A DNA stretch of 10,681 bases, taken from the NCBI GenBank assembly GCA_945868555.1, contig CAMBMC010000062.1, positions 1-10,681 of the forward strand, read 5' to 3'. This DNA is from Chitinophaga pinensis. GTDB lineage: Bacteria; Bacteroidota; Bacteroidia; Flavobacteriales_D; Crocinitomicaceae. Positions 1 through 6,628 of this stretch are shown here, piece after piece. Every line of letters begins with the position of its first letter. The stretch's first letter is position 1. The notes beneath the pieces were generated by a model. The model was not told where the DNA came from. It saw only the letters and a list, made by a program, of their open reading frames with translations, and searched no databases. Both the position numbers and the translations under genes were made by a program.

Positions 1-1
1 A

Positions 2-964
2 ACTCCATTTACAGTATCTGTTGACCTTAATGGGCACGGATGCACCACGGGTATTTCAGCCAGTGATCGATCAAAAACCATTCAAGCCTTAATCAATCCA
101 GCTACTCATCCCGATGAACTCGGAAAACCAGGACATATCTTTCCTTTACGTGCCAAAAAAGGTGGTGTGTTGCGCCGAGCTGGACATACTGAAGCAGCAA
201 TTGACCTTTCTCGCCTCGCCGGATTTGAGCCAGCTGGAGTGATCGTTGAGATTCTGAATGAAGATGGAACAATGGCGCGACTGCCTGAATTGATGGAGAT
301 TGCAGAGAAATTCTCCTTGAAAATTGTTTCCATTGAGGACTTGATCGAATACCGCATTAAAAATGAATCCTTGATTGAGCGCTTGGTGAATGTAAAAATG
401 CCCACCGAACATGGCAACTTTCAATTACACGCTTTCAGAGATACAAATTCGAGACAAGAGCACCTTGCTCTGGTAAAAGGGACATGGGAAAAGGATGAAC
501 CAGTGCTTATACGCGTTCACTCTTCTTGCCTTACCGGCGATATCTTTGGTTCTTGCCGTTGTGATTGTGGCCCTCAACTTCATAAAGCTATGGACATGAT
601 AGAAGCTGCTGGAAAAGGAGTCATTATCTACATGAATCAAGAAGGTAGAGGTATCGGATTAATCAACAAACTGAAAGCCTACGAACTTCAAGAACAAGGA
701 TACGACACGATGGAGGCCAATGTGAAATTGGGTTTCAAAGCCGACGAGCGTGATTATGGCATCGGAGCACAAATCATCCGTGACTTGGGTGTTAAAAAAA
801 TGCGTTTGCTCACCAACAACCCAACGAAGCGAACAGGATTGGTTGGTTACGGTTTAGAGATTGTTGAATCAGTTCCATTAGAGATTGAAAGTAATATACA
901 TAACGAGTTGTATATGAAGACGAAGCGTGATAAAATGGGGCATACCTTAAAAATGAATAAATGA
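2..964 (+). CDS. ribBA: RibBA, bifunctional riboflavin biosynthesis enzyme (5' end outside window)
   Basis: Cytoplasmic enzyme that supplies both precursors of riboflavin: the N-terminal DHBP synthase makes 3,4-dihydroxy-2-butanone 4-phosphate from ribulose 5-phosphate, and the C-terminal GTP cyclohydrolase II opens GTP. The frame is open from base 2, so 320 residues are visible and roughly the first 70-80 are outside. Visible DHBP-synthase motifs are TTGISASDR (residues 15-23), GHIFPLRA (44-51) and GHTEA (61-65), which carry the usual His45 and Glu64. The cyclohydrolase half shows the zinc cysteines Cys176, Cys187 and Cys189 (CLTGD...RCDCG), QEGRGIGL, and the end motif LLTNNPTKRTGL. Both halves look intact, so both activities are expected. 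The stop overlaps the next start as ATGA (961-964), which indicates translational coupling to the ABC ATPase. An apparent GTG start at 167 is internal to the DHBP domain and is not the real start. Confidence 0.96.
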   Translation, partial: TPFTVSVDLNGHGCTTGISASDRSKTIQALINPATHPDELGKPGHIFPLRAKKGGVLRRAGHTEAAIDLSRLAGFEPAGVIVEILNEDGTMARLPELMEIAEKFSLKIVSIEDLIEYRIKNESLIERLVNVKMPTEHGNFQLHAFRDTNSRQEHLALVKGTWEKDEPVLIRVHSSCLTGDIFGSCRCDCGPQLHKAMDMIEAAGKGVIIYMNQEGRGIGLINKLKAYELQEQGYDTMEANVKLGFKADERDYGIGAQIIRDLGVKKMRLLTNNPTKRTGLVGYGLEIVESVPLEIESNIHNELYMKTKRDKMGHTLKMNK

Positions 965-1623
965 TTTTAGTTGCCAAGAATATTCACAAATCATACACTG
1001 ATTTACACATTCTGAAAGGCATTGATTTGTCGGTAGAAAAAGGTGAAATTCTGGCTATTGTTGGATCTTCTGGAGCTGGAAAAACGACCTTGCTTCAAAT
1101 TTTAGGAACATTAGACACCCCTGATCAAGGAACTCTAGAAATTGATGGAACAAATCCATTTACATTAAATGGCAAGAAATTGTCAGCCTTTCGAAACCAA
1201 GAAATTTCATTCATCTTTCAGTTTCATCAATTGCTCCCTGAATTTACAGCGGTTGAAAACGTCATGCTTCCCGCTTTGATTAAAGGTATCAGCATGCAAG
1301 AAGCGAGAAATGAAGCCTTGGTTTTGCTCGATCGCCTTGGATTAAAAGATCGCGCCGACCATAAACCTTCCGAATTGTCTGGTGGTGAACAACAAAGAAC
1401 AGCGGTTTGCAGAGCACTCATCAACAAACCAAAAATCATTTTTGCAGATGAGCCTTCAGGGAATTTGGATTCTCAAAACGCCGCAGAATTGCATGCCCTT
1501 TTCATTCAGCTACGCGATGAATTTAATCAAACGGTTATTATCGTAACACACAACGATTCGCTCGCCCGAATGGCAGATCGCATGTTGACCATGCGCGATG
1601 GTGTATTTGTTCAAAATGACTGA
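961..1623 (+). CDS. lolD: ABC transporter ATP-binding protein, LolD-like
   Basis: ATPase subunit of an ABC complex of the LolD/MacB class. In Gram-negative bacteria LolD, with LolC/LolE-type membrane subunits, drives release of lipoproteins from the inner membrane towards the outer membrane. The 220-residue protein is of normal length and has Walker A GSSGAGKTT (35-43), a Q-loop in FIFQFHQLLPEFTAVENV (Q87), the signature LSGGEQQR (139-146), Walker B IIFADEP (159-165) followed by SGNLDS, and the H-loop His197. The segment around FQFHQLLPEFTAVEN is the strongest LolD likeness. The ATG lies in the ATGA overlap with ribBA, and the stop overlaps the next gene by 8 nt. No permease gene is adjacent, so the partner must be encoded elsewhere. 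A MacB- or FtsE-like role is the alternative; the ABC ATPase call is certain, the Lol assignment less so. Confidence 0.9.
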   Translation: MILVAKNIHKSYTDLHILKGIDLSVEKGEILAIVGSSGAGKTTLLQILGTLDTPDQGTLEIDGTNPFTLNGKKLSAFRNQEISFIFQFHQLLPEFTAVENVMLPALIKGISMQEARNEALVLLDRLGLKDRADHKPSELSGGEQQRTAVCRALINKPKIIFADEPSGNLDSQNAAELHALFIQLRDEFNQTVIIVTHNDSLARMADRMLTMRDGVFVQND

Positions 1624-2374
1624 TCAAGAACTCAAAGAATTTCTCGATTTCAAGGCCGAACAGTACGAAAACTTGGCTTTCATTTCATCTGACCCCATTC
1701 AGCTTCCACATCGTTTTGAACGCAAAGAAGACATAGAAATCATAGCATTTCTGGTATCGACAATTGCATGGGGAACGCGAAAGGGAATTATTTCAAGTGG
1801 TGAAAAGTTGATTGAAATCATGGAGAATGAACCCTTATCCTTCATCCATACCTACTCACCAAAAAGACTCAAAAACAGCTCATTTGTTCACCGAACATTT
1901 AATGTTGCTGACTTAAATCAATTCTTTCTTTCTCTTCAACGCATTTATAAGAACTCAAACTTGGAAGAATGTTTCTCATCCCATTCAGAAATAGAAGGTG
2001 TCAAAGGTAGAATTGCAAATTTTCGAAGTACATTTTTTCAAACAGATGATTTACAACGCAGCATGAAGCATGTTTCTGATCCACTGCGCAATTCGGCGTG
2101 TAAACGCATCAACATGTATTTGCGATGGATGGTTCGTGACGCTTCGAAAGGTGTTGATTTTGGGTTATGGAAGAGAATTCCAAGATCCGAATTGTACGTT
2201 CCGCTTGATGTTCACACCTCACGAAATGCCCGAAACCTTGGGCTTTTATCAAGAAAACAAGACGACTGGAAAGCGCTGGATGAGTTGATGCTTCGTTTGC
2301 GAGAATTCGATTCCAATGACCCAGCCAAATACGATTTCGCACTATTTGGCATTGGCGCCTTCGAAAAGTTTTAA
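1616..2374 (+). CDS. TIGR02757 / DUF2400 family protein
   Basis: Protein of unknown function, 252 residues, matching the TIGR02757/DUF2400 family over its full length. Visible family features are DPIQLPHRF (26-34), the segment EIIAFLVSTIAWGTRKGII (41-59), KRINMYLRWMVR (163-174), PLDVHTSRNARNLGL (196-210) and the C-terminal DPAKYDFALFGIG (235-247). I chose the ATG at 1616 over the in-frame ATG at 1598: it gives an 8-nt overlap with the ABC ATPase gene (ATGACTGA) and the N-terminus MTDQELKEFL, whereas the upstream ATG adds six residues that are just the other frame of the ATPase tail. There is no signal peptide or membrane segment, so it is probably cytoplasmic. The Asp-x-His segment followed by an Arg/Leu-rich helix is reminiscent of the VDTHV region of HhH-GPD DNA glycosylases, but no clear helix-hairpin-helix Gly-rich motif is seen. 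Function is not established. Confidence 0.9.
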   Translation: MTDQELKEFLDFKAEQYENLAFISSDPIQLPHRFERKEDIEIIAFLVSTIAWGTRKGIISSGEKLIEIMENEPLSFIHTYSPKRLKNSSFVHRTFNVADLNQFFLSLQRIYKNSNLEECFSSHSEIEGVKGRIANFRSTFFQTDDLQRSMKHVSDPLRNSACKRINMYLRWMVRDASKGVDFGLWKRIPRSELYVPLDVHTSRNARNLGLLSRKQDDWKALDELMLRLREFDSNDPAKYDFALFGIGAFEKF

Positions 2375-2414
2375 GAAAGCCAAAGGAATAGCTAGTTCAA
2401 AGCACATTTTTTAC

Positions 2415-2422
2415 TATTTTTG
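2415..2422 (+). promoter_or_regulatory. Candidate -7 promoter box before the BatA/VWA gene
   Basis: TATTTTTG matches the Bacteroidota -7 consensus TAnnTTTG exactly. It lies in the 52-nt gap after the DUF2400 gene and ends only 4 nt before the ATG at 2427, so a transcript would start at or next to the start codon. There is no good -33 TTTG at the expected distance (only a TTC near 2395), and the gap is T-rich, so a chance match is possible. Confidence 0.4.
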
Positions 2423-2426
2423 AGTC

Positions 2427-4475
2427 ATGAAATTTGTCTATCCTGAATTTCTTTGGTCCCTATTCTCTCTTGCGATCCCGATTATTATTCATTTATTCAA
2501 TTTCAGAAAGTATAAAATCTTGTACTTCTCTAGTCTCAAGTTCATTCAACGGCTTGAGCAACAAACACGATCCACACAACGATTAAAGCATTTACTCATC
2601 CTGGCCTTGCGGCTTTTGGCGCTTACAGCTCTCATCATTGCCTTCGCTCAACCCTATAAGGTTGTTGAAAACAGTCAGGCAAAAGGTGGTAGTCCAGTTT
2701 TAGCGATTTACATAGATAACTCATTCTCTATGACCGCCAAAGGGGCTGAAGGGGAACTTATCTCAGAAGCCTGTGAATCAGCGCGCGGCATCGTCATGAA
2801 GGCTGCAGCGGATGTGCGTGTACTCCTAAATACCAATACTATGGGAGGGATTGAACAACGTTTAATCACCAAAGCTGAGGCCCTTGAAATGATCGATAAA
2901 ATCAAGCCAATCGCCTTAAATCGTTCCGTCGACAATGTATTGGATTGGCAGCGTAGCTTTCTAGACCGAGAAGAAGAATCTGGTGAAAAACTCGGTTCTC
3001 GTCAATACCTCATTTTATCGGATTTCCAAAAATCAACCAGCAAATTTAAAAACATCAAAAAAGACAAAGTTGGCTTTTATTACCCCATTCAATTTACACC
3101 TCAAGAACAAGGTAATCTTTTCATTGATTCCGTTTGGTTTTCTACACCTATTCACCGCGCAGGTCAAAACAGTGAGTTGACTGTGCGAATGATTAATTCC
3201 GGAAAAGAGTCCTTGACCAATGCGGAGTTGTCCTTTAAGAGCAGTTCAATTCGCAGAGATGTTTTTGTTGACCTCCCAGCGGGAAAACAAGTTGAAACAG
3301 TCATTAATTTCACGGAGAAACAAACAGGTTATCAGTCAGCAATCCTGACCATCAATGACAAACAATTGTTTTGGGACGATGATTTTTTCTTTTCTTGGTA
3401 CACAGACAACGAGACAAAAATTTTAGTGATCAATGGTGAAGATGCTTCATCTTCTGTTGCTCAGGTATATGCGCTCGAACAATTTTACGGTGTGACCTCC
3501 ATCAATCAGAATGAATACACAACCAATCAACTTAAAGGTGTTGACTTGGTTTTTCTTAATGGGGTGAATGAGGTGCCGTCATCGCTCGCTTCGGACCTGA
3601 AATCATTTGCGGAAACTGGCGGAACTCTGGCACTTTTTCCAGGAGCTAAGTGCGCAATGGACTCATGGAATTCGCTGCTTTCAGAAATTCAAATGCCTTC
3701 CATCACTGGCAAATTTTCAAGTGGAGTAAAAATTGATCGTTTGGAATATGACGATGCCTTTTTCTATGGCATGTTTGAAAAGAAAAAAAATGATTTAAAC
3801 CTTCCAGCCATTAAACAGGCTTATCGCACATCTAAACCAGCCAATGCTCAAGTGTATGAACTCATTCACTTGCAAAATGGTGCACCTTTACTTATGAGAT
3901 CAGGCGGGTCGATGAATGCCTTTTTGTTCGCAAGTGCTTTAACAGATGACTTCGGAAGTTTTACAGACGACGCCCTTTTTCCTGCCATTGTCTTGCGCAT
4001 CGCAGAAATGAGTCAGCGAAAAGCGCCAAACGCACTTACCATTGGAAAAGAATCTGTTTTTCCACTTTATAAAAAGAACGAAGGAGAAAGCCCAATCCAT
4101 CTCAAAAATGGCAAAATTGATTTCATTCCAATGACACGTGTTCAAGGACAAATCACCTACATTTCATTAAGCGGAAATCAAGCCCTAGAAAATTTAACTG
4201 CGGGTACCTACTCCATTGTTGATGAAAAGCCAGAAGGCATGCTTTCGTTGAATTACGACCGAGTGGAATCGAATACAGAATGTTTAACCGAAAATGAAAT
4301 CATTGAAGGCCTTGAAGCTTGTGGTTTAGAAAATGTGACGTATACAGAAGTGAATGAAGGAAATACAATGGCAAAAATTGACATTGAAAAACCTCGTGAG
4401 TACTGGAAACTATTTATTTTGTTGGGCCTGATCTTCCTTATTGGAGAAATGCTCGTTCTTAAGTTTTGGAAATAA
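2427..4475 (+). CDS. BatA/VWA-domain membrane protein
   Basis: Inner-membrane protein of 682 residues with the BatA-type double-transmembrane N-terminus (TIGR02226/PF07584): MKFVYPEFLWSLFSLAIPII begins the first segment (about 8-25) and a second hydrophobic helix spans about 54-75. A von Willebrand factor A domain follows, with the MIDAS-type metal motif DNSFS at 97-101. The middle region (about 230-340) looks like beta-rich periplasmic domains, followed by a segment around ILVINGEDA...DLVFLNG...GGTLALFPG that resembles a glutamine-amidotransferase-like (DUF4159/GATase1-like) fold. A final transmembrane helix lies at about 660-678. It differs from classical BatA/BatB, which are about 330 residues, and no batB-E or MoxR ATPase gene is next to it. 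It heads a tight operon, with the next ATG 6 nt after its stop. The function of this long VWA subfamily is not established; a role in envelope integrity is inference. Confidence 0.88.
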   Translation: MKFVYPEFLWSLFSLAIPIIIHLFNFRKYKILYFSSLKFIQRLEQQTRSTQRLKHLLILALRLLALTALIIAFAQPYKVVENSQAKGGSPVLAIYIDNSFSMTAKGAEGELISEACESARGIVMKAAADVRVLLNTNTMGGIEQRLITKAEALEMIDKIKPIALNRSVDNVLDWQRSFLDREEESGEKLGSRQYLILSDFQKSTSKFKNIKKDKVGFYYPIQFTPQEQGNLFIDSVWFSTPIHRAGQNSELTVRMINSGKESLTNAELSFKSSSIRRDVFVDLPAGKQVETVINFTEKQTGYQSAILTINDKQLFWDDDFFFSWYTDNETKILVINGEDASSSVAQVYALEQFYGVTSINQNEYTTNQLKGVDLVFLNGVNEVPSSLASDLKSFAETGGTLALFPGAKCAMDSWNSLLSEIQMPSITGKFSSGVKIDRLEYDDAFFYGMFEKKKNDLNLPAIKQAYRTSKPANAQVYELIHLQNGAPLLMRSGGSMNAFLFASALTDDFGSFTDDALFPAIVLRIAEMSQRKAPNALTIGKESVFPLYKKNEGESPIHLKNGKIDFIPMTRVQGQITYISLSGNQALENLTAGTYSIVDEKPEGMLSLNYDRVESNTECLTENEIIEGLEACGLENVTYTEVNEGNTMAKIDIEKPREYWKLFILLGLIFLIGEMLVLKFWK

Positions 4476-4481
4476 TAGATT

Positions 4482-5744
4482 ATGAAGATTCTAATTAAAA
4501 AAGCAAGCATCATCGATTCGTCCTCTGCACACAATGGAACAGTTAACGATGTTTTGATTAATGACGGAAGAATTGAACGCATCGCAATAGAAATTAATTT
4601 GGACGATGCACATGTGATTGAAGGAAGTAACCTTCATATTTCTCAGGGTTGGGTTGATTTAAAAGCAGATTTTTGTGATCCAGGAGAGGAGCACAAGGAG
4701 ACCATTTCTTCTGGTTTAGATGCTGCAGCTGCCGGAGGATATACCCATGTTTGTGTCTTGCCTTCCACCCACCCTGTGGTTGATGGAAAAACCTTGATTG
4801 AATACATGCTTCGTCGAGGGGAAAACCATGTCACTTCAATACATCCAATTGGATCTATCACCCAGCAGATGAAAGGCGAAACGCTTTCTGAGATGTACGA
4901 TATGCAGCAGTCAGGTGTTGCACTTTTTTCGGACGACAATCTACCTGTTAGTTCGGGCATCATGTTCAGAGCACTTCTTTACGCTAAGAATTTTCATGGG
5001 ACAATCGTAGCCTTTTCGAGAGATGCATCAATTGCAGGCAATGGGATGGTCAATGAGGGCGAGGCGTCAACGAAAACTGGATTGAAAGCCGATGCGGATG
5101 TTGCAGAAGTTATTCAATTGGAACGAAACTTACGCCTACTTGAATACACAAATGGTAAAATACATTTAACAGGAATCTCTTGCGCTGAAAGTGTTTCACT
5201 GGTGCGCCAAGCGAAGGCAAAAGGACTTCATGTGACCTGTGATGTCCATGTGATGAATTTAATCTTCAATGAAACGGCTGTACTCGACTTCGACACCAAC
5301 CACAAAGTAATGCCTCCATACCGACGAGAGGCAGACCGAAAAGCACTATGGGCAGGATTGGCCGACGGGACTATTGACACCATTGTATCCGACCATCGGC
5401 CGCACGACACCGAAGAAAAAGATGTTGAATTTGACCATGCATCGTTTGGATCACTTAACCTTCAGACCGTTTTTGGAAGTTTGGGGACTTGTGAAGAATT
5501 CAATTTACACGCTTTTATTCAGGCGGTTTCAATCAATGCTCGAACGATTGCTGGCATTCAAACCAACCCACTTTCAGAAGGTTCAAAAGCAGATCTTACG
5601 GTATTTTCACCCAACACCTCTTGGACTTTTACCACCAACGACGTTTTGTCAGGTACTAAAAACACCCCTTTTATTGGTTATGAATTACGAGGTGTGGTTC
5701 ACGGTGTTGTGAATAATGGTAAATTAGTACACAAGGAAGATTAA
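4482..5744 (+). CDS. Dihydroorotase-family protein with degraded metal site
   Basis: A 420-residue amidohydrolase-fold protein of the flavobacterial dihydroorotase type, normally annotated pyrC. Active dihydroorotase closes carbamoyl aspartate to dihydroorotate in pyrimidine synthesis. The overall pattern is clear: GWVDLKADFCDPGEEHKE (56-72), LFSDDN (148-153), KVMPPYRREADR (275-286), GTIDTIVSDHRPHDTEEK (296-313) and the C-terminal GSKADLTVF (367-375). The metal ligands are mostly gone: the canonical DxHxH is D59-L-K61-A-D63, the His of the HCED-like motif is Phe178, and the His of HxxHxST is Gly231. Asp151/152 and Asp304 remain. The protein is therefore probably catalytically inactive, or has a different activity. 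Inactive dihydroorotase homologues that support aspartate transcarbamoylase are known in other bacteria, which is one possible role. It starts 6 nt after the BatA/VWA gene and ends 2 nt before the methyltransferase gene. Confidence 0.9.
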   Translation: MKILIKKASIIDSSSAHNGTVNDVLINDGRIERIAIEINLDDAHVIEGSNLHISQGWVDLKADFCDPGEEHKETISSGLDAAAAGGYTHVCVLPSTHPVVDGKTLIEYMLRRGENHVTSIHPIGSITQQMKGETLSEMYDMQQSGVALFSDDNLPVSSGIMFRALLYAKNFHGTIVAFSRDASIAGNGMVNEGEASTKTGLKADADVAEVIQLERNLRLLEYTNGKIHLTGISCAESVSLVRQAKAKGLHVTCDVHVMNLIFNETAVLDFDTNHKVMPPYRREADRKALWAGLADGTIDTIVSDHRPHDTEEKDVEFDHASFGSLNLQTVFGSLGTCEEFNLHAFIQAVSINARTIAGIQTNPLSEGSKADLTVFSPNTSWTFTTNDVLSGTKNTPFIGYELRGVVHGVVNNGKLVHKED

Positions 5745-5746
5745 CT

Positions 5747-6304
5747 ATGTCAAAGAAAAAATCCTTTTTGCGTCAATTTTGGCAAGAGAAAAAAATGGTT
5801 GGTGCGATGGCTCCAAGTTCTCGATTTCTTGCGCAAAAAATGCTCAAGGACATTGACTTTGAAACGGCAAGAGTAATCATTGAACTAGGTCCTGGAACGG
5901 GTGTGTTTACCGATAAAATCCTAGAATTCATGCATCCCGATGCTCAATTGTTGGTGTTTGAACTCAACGACCATTTCATGGATCAACTTCAAGCACGCTA
6001 CACAGACCCTAGAGTTCATTTGATTCACGACAGCGCTGAAAAAATTCAGGAATACCTTCACAAAAATGGACTAAGGCATGCAGATGTTGTTGTATCCTCC
6101 CTCCCATTGGCGAACTTCCCGAAAGAATTGAGAGATTCCATTTTGAGAGCTGCTGATGATGCACTTGTTGAAAATGGGCACTATGTGCAGTTTCAATATT
6201 CGCTTCAATCCAAAAAACAGATCCAAAAGGTTTTTAGAAAAACCAAAATCCGTTTTACCCCTTTGAATTTCCCTCCTGCGTTTGTTTATGCGTGTAGGAA
6301 GTAG
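5747..6304 (+). CDS. Class I SAM-dependent methyltransferase, PmtA-like (COG3963)
   Basis: A 185-residue soluble methyltransferase that binds S-adenosylmethionine through the Rossmann motif IIELGPGTG (44-52) with an acidic strand-2 end, VFELND (70-75). The N-terminal segment KKMVGAMAPSSRFLAQKM (15-32) and VVVSSLPLANFP (114-125) are typical of the phospholipid N-methyltransferase (PmtA)/COG3963 group, which is related to rRNA adenine dimethylases. PmtA itself methylates phosphatidylethanolamine, but many Bacteroidota members are uncharacterised, so substrate and product cannot be assigned. The length is normal for the family and no signal peptide or membrane span is seen. The ATG lies 2 nt after the stop of the dihydroorotase-like gene, so it is the last gene of that operon; a repeat-filled convergent gap follows. 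Confidence 0.87.
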   Translation: MSKKKSFLRQFWQEKKMVGAMAPSSRFLAQKMLKDIDFETARVIIELGPGTGVFTDKILEFMHPDAQLLVFELNDHFMDQLQARYTDPRVHLIHDSAEKIQEYLHKNGLRHADVVVSSLPLANFPKELRDSILRAADDALVENGHYVQFQYSLQSKKQIQKVFRKTKIRFTPLNFPPAFVYACRK

Positions 6305-6309
6305 ATAAG

Positions 6310-6364
6310 GACGAAAGACCGCTTCGCTTAAAGACAAAAGACCACTGCGTTTAAAGACGAAAGG
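6310..6364 (+). repeat. Tandem purine-rich 23-nt repeat, about 2.4 copies
   Basis: Two full units (6310-6332 and 6333-6355; 19 of 23 positions identical) and a partial third (6356-6364) begin 6 nt after the methyltransferase stop. Each unit starts GAC(G/A)AAAGACC and ends TTTAAA or CTTAAA. Exact inverted matches of GACAAAAGAC (6333-6342) occur at 6511-6520, 6582-6591 and 6589-6598, and of GACGAAAG at 6449-6456. No coding sequence is evident. Confidence 0.8.
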
Positions 6365-6401
6365 AACAATAACTTACCCAAATTTTATCACTTGTCTATC
6401 A

Positions 6402-6425
6402 GTCCTTTGTCTCTTGTCCCTTGTG
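6402..6425 (+). repeat. Pyrimidine-rich tract, imperfect inverse of the purine repeat
   Basis: A run of GTCC-TTTGTC-TCTTGTCCC type units, imperfectly complementary to the GACAAAAGAC/GACGAAAG units at 6310-6364. A transcript across the gap could pair the two arms with a loop of about 40 nt; this is inferred from sequence only. Confidence 0.5.
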
Positions 6426-6453
6426 CTAAATTCTTAAAATCTTGACATCTTTC

Positions 6454-6577
6454 GTCTCCATGGTGTCTTCGATACTTCCTTCGGAAGCTCAGTCACCGAA
6501 GTATGATCAAGTCTTTTGTCTCCATGGTGACTTCGAGACTTCCTTCGGAACCTCAGCCACCGAAGTATGATCAAATC
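6454..6577 (+). repeat. Two 60-bp copies of a palindromic intergenic element, 64-bp period
   Basis: Copy A is 6454-6513 and copy B is 6518-6577, with 55 of 60 positions identical. Both begin GTCTCCATGGTG and contain CTTCGG, an 11-nt loop and CCGAAG (6479-6484/6496-6501 and 6543-6548/6560-6565). An outer near-palindrome GGTGnCT / AGnCACC (6462-6468/6491-6497 and 6526-6532/6555-6561) gives an alternative longer fold. Copy A also has ATACTTC/GAAGTAT (6472-6478/6498-6504). The elements resemble dispersed REP-like palindromes of Bacteroidota genomes by eye; genome-wide copy number is unknown. Confidence 0.8.
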
Positions 6578-6600
6578 CTTTGTCTTTTGTCTTTTGTCTT
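6577..6600 (+). repeat. T-rich heptamer repeat (TTTTGTC)
   Basis: About three tandem copies of a TTTTGTC heptamer follow copy B. They contain two overlapping exact inverted matches of GACAAAAGAC from the purine repeat. A T-rich run after the copy B hairpin could help end rightward transcription, but this is not a classical uninterrupted U-tract. Confidence 0.55.
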
Positions 6601-6628
6601 AAAATCCTAATGTCTTGACATCTAACAT

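Larger units (their letters stand above)
6433..6623 (+). repeat. Direct repeats flanking the palindromic element
   Basis: CTTAAAATC occurs at 6433-6441 and 6598-6606, and CTTGACATCT at 6441-6450 and 6614-6623, in the same order on either side of the two 60-bp copies. The second CTTGACATCT lies just before the stop of the minus-strand outer-membrane gene. The arrangement looks like a local duplication of the gap sequence. Confidence 0.55.
6305..6628. other. Convergent, repeat-filled non-coding gap
   Basis: This 324-nt gap separates the rightward methyltransferase gene from the leftward outer-membrane gene. It holds only the repeat elements listed separately: 23-nt purine units, pyrimidine tracts, two 60-bp palindromic copies and short flanking direct repeats. 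I see no plausible gene, tRNA or promoter in it. Its place between two converging stop codons fits a bidirectional transcript end. Confidence 0.7.

Noticed and set aside
1598..1615. Upstream ATG for the DUF2400 gene
   Set aside because: The six added residues overlap the ATPase coding region and do not look like a family N-terminus; 1616 gives the tight ATGACTGA overlap.
2386..2411. Intrinsic terminator after the DUF2400 gene (GAATAGCTAGTTC followed by a T-run)
   Set aside because: The stem has only three or four weak pairs and is separated from a six-T run by several bases; too weak to call.
4643..4963. Antisense open frame within the dihydroorotase-like gene
   Set aside because: It lies wholly inside a conserved gene on the other strand and shows no domain or recognisable family; it is a by-product of the coding frame.
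6458..6465. CCATGG in the 60-bp repeats as further MarR sites
   Set aside because: Only the CCATGGT core is shared with the marR palindrome, the GGTAAT half-site is absent, and the location between convergent gene ends makes an operator unlikely.
6454..6577. Possible CRISPR array in the repeat-filled gap
   Set aside because: Only two copies, a 60-bp repeat with a 4-nt gap between copies, no spacers and no cas gene.
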